Shown here: piece by piece, positions 58,857 through 64,000 of the stretch | Layout of the letters: the number at the start of each line of letters is the position of its first letter | Numbering within the stretch: position 1 is the stretch's first letter | Source of the DNA: Bacillus cytotoxicus | GTDB lineage: Bacteria; Bacillota; Bacilli; Bacillales; Bacillaceae_G | Direction: 5' to 3' | Length of the DNA: 64,000 bases | Assembly (NCBI RefSeq): GCF_023715645.1 | Contig: NZ_JAMBOP010000025.1 | Location: 1-64,000 of the forward strand | The notes under the pieces: model-generated | What the model saw: only the letters and a program-made list of their open reading frames with translations | The model's database searches: none | Told to the model about the DNA's origin: nothing | Translations under genes and position numbers: made by a program

Positions 58857-60035
58857 ATGGAATCTCAAGTGAAAATGTCTCGAATACAAAAAGCTGCTTT
58901 ATGGGTTGTAGCAGTAGCTGTCTTTACTGACATGCTTATTTACGGAATGATCGTGCCGATCATTCCAAGTTACGCAAAAACACTTGGGGCCACACAAGCT
59001 GAGATTGGCTTTTTATTCGGCAGCTATGCCATTACATTACTTCTTACAACTCCAATTTTAGGAGTGCTCTCTGATAAAGTTGGAAGAAAACTCCCTATGA
59101 TTCTAGGGTTATTCGGGCTAGCAGCTGCAACGATATTATTTGGATTTGCGAACAGTTTTTGGTTATTAGTTGTAGCACGAATGCTACAAGGTATATCAGC
59201 AGCCGCAACATGGACAGCTGGGTTAGCCCTTCTTGCAGATGTATTCCCTCTACAAGAACGCGGAAAAGCAATGGGAATCGCTCTATCTGGCCAAGCAATT
59301 GGGATGCTTTTAGGTCCAACTATCGGTGGCTTTCTTTACCAATATGGCGGCTATCACTTACCATTTATATTCGCAGCAGCAATCGCGCTTATTGATGGTA
59401 TATTACGAATCACATTACTTCATGATGAACCGAAACAGGATACTGACCAACGCATTTCTTATCGTTCCATCTTTAAGATGCGCTCATTATATATAATTAT
59501 CGGAATTATTATAATTGGAGCTGCCTTGCCTAGTGCTTTAGAGCCGACTCTTCCTATATATTTACATAATATTTTACATGCAAGTTCAGGGACAATCGGG
59601 CTTTTATTTGCTGTTCCTACTCTCGCCTATGGATTTACTGCTCCAGTAATCGGGACACTGTCAAATAAGCTTGGCAGAAATCAAACAATGATTATTGGGC
59701 TTATAATTGCTTCTCTTTGCCTTCCATTCTTAACACTCATTCCTAATATGATCGCTGAAATATTTGTCCTTGCTGTGCTAGGAATTAGCTTCAGTTTCTT
59801 ACTAGCACCCGCCCTGCCCGAACTGACATATCTCGCAGACAAAAATGGAATTCGTGCATACGGTACACTCTTTGCTATCTATAATACAGCATACTCAATT
59901 GGCATGTTCTGCGGTCCGACGTTAAGTGGCAGCCTTTCCGAATTATTCGGATTAACAAATACACTGTACACCTTTAGTCTTATTCTCCTATGCTATCTTG
60001 GGCTGTTTTCTTGGAAAATTAAAAAACAGGGATGA
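58857..60035 (+). CDS. MFS multidrug-type efflux transporter
   Basis: A 392-residue, twelve-helix exporter. Motif A is GVLSDKVGRKLPMILGLFGL (about 66-85), repeated in the second half as GTLSNKLGRNQTMIIG. Motif C-like GQAIGMLLGPTIGGF lies in helix 5, the signature of proton-drug antiporters. GAGGAGGAAAAATAG before the ATG lies inside the padR end, so the pair is coupled. Substrate unknown. Confidence 0.87.
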   Translation: MESQVKMSRIQKAALWVVAVAVFTDMLIYGMIVPIIPSYAKTLGATQAEIGFLFGSYAITLLLTTPILGVLSDKVGRKLPMILGLFGLAAATILFGFANSFWLLVVARMLQGISAAATWTAGLALLADVFPLQERGKAMGIALSGQAIGMLLGPTIGGFLYQYGGYHLPFIFAAAIALIDGILRITLLHDEPKQDTDQRISYRSIFKMRSLYIIIGIIIIGAALPSALEPTLPIYLHNILHASSGTIGLLFAVPTLAYGFTAPVIGTLSNKLGRNQTMIIGLIIASLCLPFLTLIPNMIAEIFVLAVLGISFSFLLAPALPELTYLADKNGIRAYGTLFAIYNTAYSIGMFCGPTLSGSLSELFGLTNTLYTFSLILLCYLGLFSWKIKKQG

Positions 60036-60085
60036 CTACCTTATAACGTATTTTAAAAAGAGAAGATAACATGCCTCTAATAACA

Positions 60086-60130
60086 GTATTTCATGTAATT
60101 TGTCACTTCATATAAAGTTACATGAAATAC
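60086..60130 (+). terminator. Hairpin after the PadR-MFS operon
   Basis: GTATTTCATGTAA / TTACATGAAATAC, a perfect 13-bp stem with a 19-base loop. A second stem, ACGGTA / TACCGT (about 60147-60179), precedes a long T-run near 60190. One of them should end the operon. Confidence 0.5.
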
Positions 60131-60220
60131 TTACTGGGCATTTTATACGGTACATATTAGTGATGTACAATATACCGTGCCTTTGAATTTTTTTATTATA
60201 CTAACGCACTTGTTACTTTA

Positions 60221-60754
60221 TTAAGACTTCATAGCTTTTTCCAATATTTCAGTTACAAAATTAGTTTTACCTAAACTGTAATTCGTTCGATCTATTGCGT
60301 TTTTTGCCAAGTCTTTTTTTACCCGCCCATATTCAATACTAGCCTCTGGATGGCTACGAAGATAATCACGAAATGCTAAATGTCTGGCTAATTCTTTACT
60401 TTCTTTGTTACATACATATAAATGATGGTCCATCCAAATTGTACTTTTCCCATCCCATGGAACAAGTGTATCCTTTCTTCCAAAGGCTTCTCGACCTTCA
60501 AAACTCCAATTTTCTTGATGGAAATAGCCTATCTTTTCAAGACCGTTTATTACGTTAGGTAGAATACTATAATCTTCTATCACTACATCTATATCTAAAA
60601 TTGGTTTAGCTCCAAGTCCTTTGACAGAGGTACTTCCAACATGTTCAATAGCCAGAATGAATTGACCCATTGCAGTCTCAATAACGGCTCGTAATTTACG
60701 GAATTCACTTTCCCATTTAGGATTATAATTCTCAATCTCGATTATTTCTCCCAC
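60221..60754 (-). CDS. GrpB family protein (nucleotidyltransferase-like)
   Basis: A 177-residue protein with the GrpB/UPF0157 signature: NYNPKWESEFRKLRAVIE, AIEHVGSTSVKGLGAKPILD (a GS...DxD nucleotidyltransferase-like active site) and HHLYVCNKESKELARHLAFR. GrpB proteins have the nucleotidyltransferase fold; the reaction is unknown. The start is GTG 60754 (MGEIIEIENY), three bases after AAAGGGTGAT.. region, preferred over the longer frame start at 60775. Confidence 0.82.
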   Translation of the reverse strand: MGEIIEIENYNPKWESEFRKLRAVIETAMGQFILAIEHVGSTSVKGLGAKPILDIDVVIEDYSILPNVINGLEKIGYFHQENWSFEGREAFGRKDTLVPWDGKSTIWMDHHLYVCNKESKELARHLAFRDYLRSHPEASIEYGRVKKDLAKNAIDRTNYSLGKTNFVTEILEKAMKS

Positions 60755-60818
60755 ATTATCACCCTTTAAAAGCAAAATTATAAATTAAGCATATTAAACT
60801 TAAGGTTAAAAGTATAGT

Positions 60819-61070
60819 TTAGAGTTTTAAATCCTTCATCACTAAGTTATACATATCCTTTCTTGAGAAGTAAATCATGATTGCTTCGAGACTCGGCGTG
60901 GTTGCTTTAATATCGGAGAAGGGATCGAAGTCTTTGGAGTGAATCAATCCCGTAAAGCCAAAGGAATTTATTTTGTAGGAAATTAACTTTTCTTTCACCT
61001 GATTTAGCTGATTTTCGTCACCATTTAGCAGGCGGACAATAAAATCATCTTTCATAAAGAAAAAATCCAT
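60819..61070 (-). CDS. Short protein of unknown function
   Basis: An 83-residue acidic frame (MKDDFIVRLLNGDENQLN.. in part; SYKINSFGFTGLIHSKDFDP; PSLEAIMIYFSRKDMYNLVM). Neither ATG (61070, 61055) has a clear ribosome binding site. The upstream edge lies in a hairpin (AATCCATTTTGA / TCAAAATGGATT, about 61066-61098), so the gene may be truncated at its 5' end. Family not recognised. Confidence 0.45.
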   Translation of the reverse strand: MDFFFMKDDFIVRLLNGDENQLNQVKEKLISYKINSFGFTGLIHSKDFDPFSDIKATTPSLEAIMIYFSRKDMYNLVMKDLKL

Positions 61071-61305
61071 TTTGACAAATGATTAATCAAAATGGATTCT
61101 TATCTAACAGATTTAATTTTTCATTATAAAAAAGCATGCTTTGAAAACTCTCGCTTAGGCTTTAAAAGTCTCACCACCTGGATGAACAGCCTGAAATTAG
61201 CTTATTGGCTAAAAGAACGAGTTATCCAAATGGCAAAATGCACAACATTTTCGTTATAACGGCATTAAGAGTACTTAACTCGATAGGCATGAGACAGTTC
61301 CTCAA

Positions 61306-61797
61306 CTAAAGTTTTTTAACCCTAATTGGACTTACCATTAAGAGCGCGAGGATTAATGTAATCCATGCATTGCTATATGAAAAAAACGCCATGCCAGCCA
61401 ATGGTAATCCAGCAGCTGGAATAGGTAATCCCTTAAAATATCCAATGGTTGGTTTCACACTAAATTTAGCTAATCTTAAAGCACCCATCGTTGGGAAAAG
61501 AACAAATGCCAAAGAAGTTAAAATAGATGGTGCCGCTATCGAATGAAATAGAAGTGCAGGAGCAACTCCAAAACTAACAATATCAGCTAAAGAATCCAAT
61601 TCTACGCCAAACTCACTATTCACTTTTAATTTCCTTGCAATTCTTCCATCTAAGAGATCTAAAACACCCGAAAAGAAAACAAAAATGGAGGCCGTTTCCA
61701 AAAAGCCGCTCATATTTAAGGTAATTGAAAAAACACCGCACAATAAATTTCCAATCGTAAATAAATTAGGTACAGATTTTACTATCCAATTATACAA
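61306..61797 (-). CDS. pssA: CDP-diacylglycerol-serine O-phosphatidyltransferase
   Basis: A 163-residue membrane enzyme that makes phosphatidylserine. The CDP-alcohol phosphotransferase signature D-x2-DG-x2-AR-x8-G-x3-D-x3-D is complete as LDLLDGRIARKLK, then FGVELDSLADIVSFG (about 52-80). About six helices. Length is near that of B. subtilis PssA (177). The start is TTG 61797 (MYNWIVKSVPN), since AGGAGGGAC lies upstream inside the longer frame from 61821. No psd gene follows here. Confidence 0.85.
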   Translation of the reverse strand: MYNWIVKSVPNLFTIGNLLCGVFSITLNMSGFLETASIFVFFSGVLDLLDGRIARKLKVNSEFGVELDSLADIVSFGVAPALLFHSIAAPSILTSLAFVLFPTMGALRLAKFSVKPTIGYFKGLPIPAAGLPLAGMAFFSYSNAWITLILALLMVSPIRVKKL

Positions 61798-61910
61798 AGT
61801 TGTCCCTCCTAAATTGATCAAACTTCCTATTTATGTAGCATTTTCTATATATTCTTCCGTTATTCTGAAAAATACATGACCAGAGTGTCCACTAAATAGA
61901 TTTGACAAAA

Positions 61911-61950
61911 AAAAGCCGATTTTCTGCACGTGAAAGAAAATCGGCTTTTC
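61911..61950. terminator. Strong bidirectional terminator
   Basis: AAAAGCCGATTTTCT / AGAAAATCGGCTTTT, a perfect 15-bp stem with T-runs on both strands. It is 180 bp beyond the stop of the Crp/Fnr-type gene on the minus strand and 110 bp upstream of pssA. Confidence 0.8.
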
Positions 61951-62131
61951 ATTATTCTAATTGTTGTATTCCCCTTATAAGGGCTATTACTAGCATCGGT
62001 AATGGTCAGTTTTTAGTAAACAGCCAACGACTTTAATCTCATTTTTGTATTGACCCATAAAGTTTTTCAAAATATAACTCATAAACAGTAAGTGACGATT
62101 CCGTACAAACTAAAGGCTGCCATCTTATGTT

Positions 62132-62830
62132 TTATTTTTGTTTATAAACATCCGCCGCCAACTCTTCTAGTAAAAGCCTATCTATTACTTCAAAATAACT
62201 CCCCTTCTTTTCTAACACTCTTTTATCACAAAGAATATTTAATGTTCGCAGTAAATGTCGGTAACTTGCTCCTAACAACTCCGATATTTCTGTTAAATTC
62301 CCTTGAAATACCATTGTTTTCTTTTCATTTTCAACACTTTCACCTGTCGCCAGAATATAACTCGCTAATCGATTCTCAAGTGGATAAAGTAAATTAATGG
62401 AGCTATTTTGCGTAAGCCTTGTGAGTTTATGTGCTAACGAATCACAAATAAAGCTTAAAAAGGTTGCATCATGAAGTAAACGCGTTCTAATTTTTTCTAA
62501 TGGAATGCCAACGCAATAAGAGTCCTCTATCACTTGGACATTCGAAAACGTTTTTTGGGAACGAACTAATTCTACATCCCCCATCACTTCAAACCCATTA
62601 TAAAAAGTTAGTAATAACGATTTTCCGTTACTTAAAGTCGTATATACCTTTGCCTTTCCATCTACAAAAAAATAAAGATAATGAAGCGTTTCATTTTCCC
62701 TACATATATATTCATTCTTTTTAAATAACAACAACTCCATCACAGGCTTTATATCATGACTAAAAAAATCTTCAATATTATTCTTTTGAATATACTCATC
62801 TAACTTCTTCGAATCATATATTTTTTTCAT
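62132..62830 (-). CDS. Crp/Fnr family regulator (YeiL-like)
   Basis: A 232-residue regulator with a cyclic-nucleotide-binding fold (about 25-145: LLLFKKNEYICRENETLHYL, FYNGFEVMGDVELVRSQ) and a C-terminal helix-turn-helix (GNLTEISELLGASYRHLLRT). It lacks the N-terminal cysteine cluster of Fnr; Cys37 and a few others are isolated. YeiL-type proteins respond to stationary phase or nitrogen signals in E. coli. The start is ATG 62830 (MKKIYDSKKL), five bases after GGAG. It is divergent from a DUF606 transporter pair with a perfect palindrome between. Confidence 0.83.
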   Translation of the reverse strand: MKKIYDSKKLDEYIQKNNIEDFFSHDIKPVMELLLFKKNEYICRENETLHYLYFFVDGKAKVYTTLSNGKSLLLTFYNGFEVMGDVELVRSQKTFSNVQVIEDSYCVGIPLEKIRTRLLHDATFLSFICDSLAHKLTRLTQNSSINLLYPLENRLASYILATGESVENEKKTMVFQGNLTEISELLGASYRHLLRTLNILCDKRVLEKKGSYFEVIDRLLLEELAADVYKQK

Positions 62831-62854
62831 AAATTCTCCAAATCCCCTCTTTAC

Positions 62855-62870
62855 TATGACATATGTCATA
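62855..62870. promoter_or_regulatory. Perfect 16-bp palindrome between the regulator and the DUF606 pair
   Basis: TATGACATATGTCATA is its own reverse complement and is centred between the divergent starts (62830 and 62927). It is a probable operator for the Crp/Fnr-type regulator. Confidence 0.7.
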
Positions 62871-62926
62871 ATACACGATAATTCAAACATGGTAAATTAA
62901 CCTTAAAAATACAAGGGGGAAATGCA

Positions 62927-63349
62927 ATGTATAAATTATTATCCGCATTTATCGGTGCTCTCATCGCACTGATGATTCCACTAAATGGCATATTAGCAGA
63001 AGTTATCGGAAATTATAACGCTAGTGTTCTCATTCATATCGTTGGATTAATTGCGGTTATTATCATTTTATTAGTGGGGAGATTGAAAATTAAGATCCAA
63101 AAAGGAATTCCGCTTTACTTATATAGCGCAGGAGCTATCGGGGTGTTCACCGTACTCTTTACCAATGTTAGCTTTTCAACGCTAGGCGTATCCTTAACAA
63201 TCGCTTTAGGCTTACTCGGCCAGTCAATTACTTCTATTGTCATCGATCATTTCGGATTATTAGGAATGAAAGCTGTGAAGTTTGAAAAAAAGAAAATGGT
63301 TGGCTTATTACTGATCGCTTCTGGAATTATTGTTATGAATATTTTTTAA
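62927..63349 (+). CDS. DMT family transporter subunit (YdcZ/DUF606), first of a pair
   Basis: A 140-residue protein with five membrane helices, the size of a half-transporter. It starts LLSAFIGALIALMIPLNGIL and ends GLLLIASGIIVMNIF; TIALGLLGQSITSIVIDHFG is the conserved DUF606 segment. It should pair with the next gene's product to form a ten-helix DMT carrier. ATG 62927 follows AAGGGGGAAATGCA. Substrate unknown. Confidence 0.85.
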   Translation: MYKLLSAFIGALIALMIPLNGILAEVIGNYNASVLIHIVGLIAVIIILLVGRLKIKIQKGIPLYLYSAGAIGVFTVLFTNVSFSTLGVSLTIALGLLGQSITSIVIDHFGLLGMKAVKFEKKKMVGLLLIASGIIVMNIF

Positions 63350-63362
63350 TGGAGGAGAAAAG

Positions 63363-63827
63363 ATGTTATATATATGTATTGCCATTTTAGCTGGCTGTTC
63401 CATTGTAATCGCAAGGGTGATAAATGCAAACTTAGCAACACAAATCGGAATTTTCCAAGGTACTTTTTTCAACTATATTACTGGCCTCTCTTTTTCGTTG
63501 CTATTTTTAATTTTTAGTAATGAATCTTTTAACATGTCCTACACCACATTGCAGTCCATACCGTTTCTTGCCTATTTAGGAGGATTAGTCGGTGTTGTAG
63601 TAATTGGATTATCAAACTATATTATTCCTAAAATATCTTCCTTCTATTTGACATTACTCATTTTTATCGGTCAATTAGGTATGGGCATTATCCTTGATTT
63701 TTTCAAATCATATGAAATATCGATTGGTAAGATAGTTGGTGGTTTGTTAGTATTAATGGGACTGACATATAATTTAATCATTGATCGGACGGATGTACCT
63801 GTTCAGGATAAGAAACAAGCTTATTGA
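63363..63827 (+). CDS. DMT family transporter subunit (YdcZ/DUF606), second of a pair
   Basis: A 154-residue, five-helix half-transporter similar in layout to its neighbour: VINANLATQIGIFQGTFFNY, GGLVGVVVIGLSNYIIPKIS and LTLLIFIGQLGMGIILD are present. ATG 63363 is behind GGAGGAGAAAAG and 13 bp after the first gene. The two should be one operon under the YeiL-like regulator. Substrate unknown. Confidence 0.85.
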   Translation: MLYICIAILAGCSIVIARVINANLATQIGIFQGTFFNYITGLSFSLLFLIFSNESFNMSYTTLQSIPFLAYLGGLVGVVVIGLSNYIIPKISSFYLTLLIFIGQLGMGIILDFFKSYEISIGKIVGGLLVLMGLTYNLIIDRTDVPVQDKKQAY

Positions 63828-63840
63828 GGCTTGTTTCTTC
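63812..63840. terminator. Terminator after the DUF606 pair
   Basis: AAGAAACAAGC / GCTTGTTTCTT with the stop codon in the loop; T-rich on both sides. Confidence 0.8.
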
Positions 63841-63987
63841 TTAGTTTATTTGCATGATACTTTCTAAATCTGAACTGGATAACACTAACTGACCGTTATC
63901 CAAATTCTCTGTCTTCAATCGTTCTAAATTTGAATAATAACAGTGACGTCCTTTAGTAATTCCAATTCTCCTCTCCTTGCAAACAGT
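63841..63987 (-). pseudogene. C-terminal coding remnant at the right edge
   Basis: A minus-strand frame of 48 codons reads VCKERRIGITKGRHCYYSN, then LERLKTENLDNGQLVLSS and SDLESIMQIN, and stops at 63841. It looks like a protein C-terminus but has no start codon, and a TAA (63988-63990) closes it upstream. It is a degraded gene, or one frameshifted from a part beyond the window. Family not recognised. Confidence 0.35.
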
Positions 63988-64000
63988 TTAGTTTTTCCAA

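Noticed and set aside
61100-61305. Short frames between the 60.8-kb gene and pssA, for example LLAKRTSYPNGKMHN on the plus strand
   Set aside because: The composition is coding-like in places, but there is no start, no ribosome binding site and no recognised family; too weak to call a gene remnant.
1-64000. CRISPR array, prophage or defence island
   Set aside because: No regularly spaced short repeats, phage structural genes or known defence proteins were seen; the repeats present are dispersed intergenic types.

Overview
The window looks like chromosomal DNA of a Bacillus cereus group bacterium. It is AT-rich, has strong GGAGG-type ribosome binding sites and many TTG and GTG starts. It carries T-box leaders, B. 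cereus-type dispersed intergenic repeats, a class I lysyl-tRNA synthetase under a T-box, and many small transporter, GNAT and methyltransferase genes typical of that group. The assignment is by recognition of protein and repeat style, not by a search.

Left edge to 18.7 kb. The first 1.2 kb is a graveyard: the 3' half of a tRNA-Val(GAC) gene abuts a frameshifted VWA-protein remnant, followed by SDR and other gene scraps. Then come ordinary accessory genes: a phosphatase, methyltransferases, GNATs, a CNNM-type transporter, a MerR regulator, an isochorismatase-like hydrolase, and two Lrp/AsnC regulators flanking an EamA exporter. They are followed by a GDSL hydrolase, an MBL protein, a DinB protein, brnQ, a six-GW-module cell-wall amidase and a MoxR-DUF58 operon. 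A 446-bp block holding a GNAT gene occurs twice (3.2 and 13.1 kb); the second copy is frameshifted and has cut a membrane-protein gene.

18.9 to 24 kb. Two nearly identical T-box leaders in tandem precede thrZ, followed by trmO, a methyltransferase with a nonsense codon, and a HAD phosphatase.

24 to 36.4 kb. The centrepiece is a 13-gene minus-strand operon, tatA-tatC-hyaA-hyaB-hyaC-hyaD-orf-hypA-hypB-hypF-hypC-hypD-hypE. It encodes a membrane-bound [NiFe] uptake hydrogenase, a dedicated Tat exporter, all six Hyp maturation factors and an unusual four-cysteine Rieske-like accessory protein. A divergent gene encodes a UreH/NiCoT-type nickel permease. Together they form a self-contained hydrogen-oxidation module: nickel uptake, cofactor assembly, large-subunit processing, folded export and electron transfer to the quinone pool through a b-type cytochrome. 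The 389-bp divergent promoter region holds several inverted repeats.

36.4 to 64 kb. This is accessory chromosome again: a WecG/TagA transferase, a truncated alpha/beta hydrolase and a deleted Nudix gene separated by a long palindrome, and a Nif3-like protein. An ArsR-type regulator with MFS exporter has a perfect operator. PepF, a Nudix/MFS pair, PhzF and a P1 peptidase follow. A 450-bp element with terminal inverted repeats contains two dispersed repeats. Next are a membrane metallopeptidase, T-box-controlled lysK, a PadR/MFS pair with a perfect operator, pssA, and a YeiL-like Crp/Fnr regulator divergent from a paired DUF606 transporter. No CRISPR array, rRNA, complete tRNA, intact insertion sequence or defence system was recognised.
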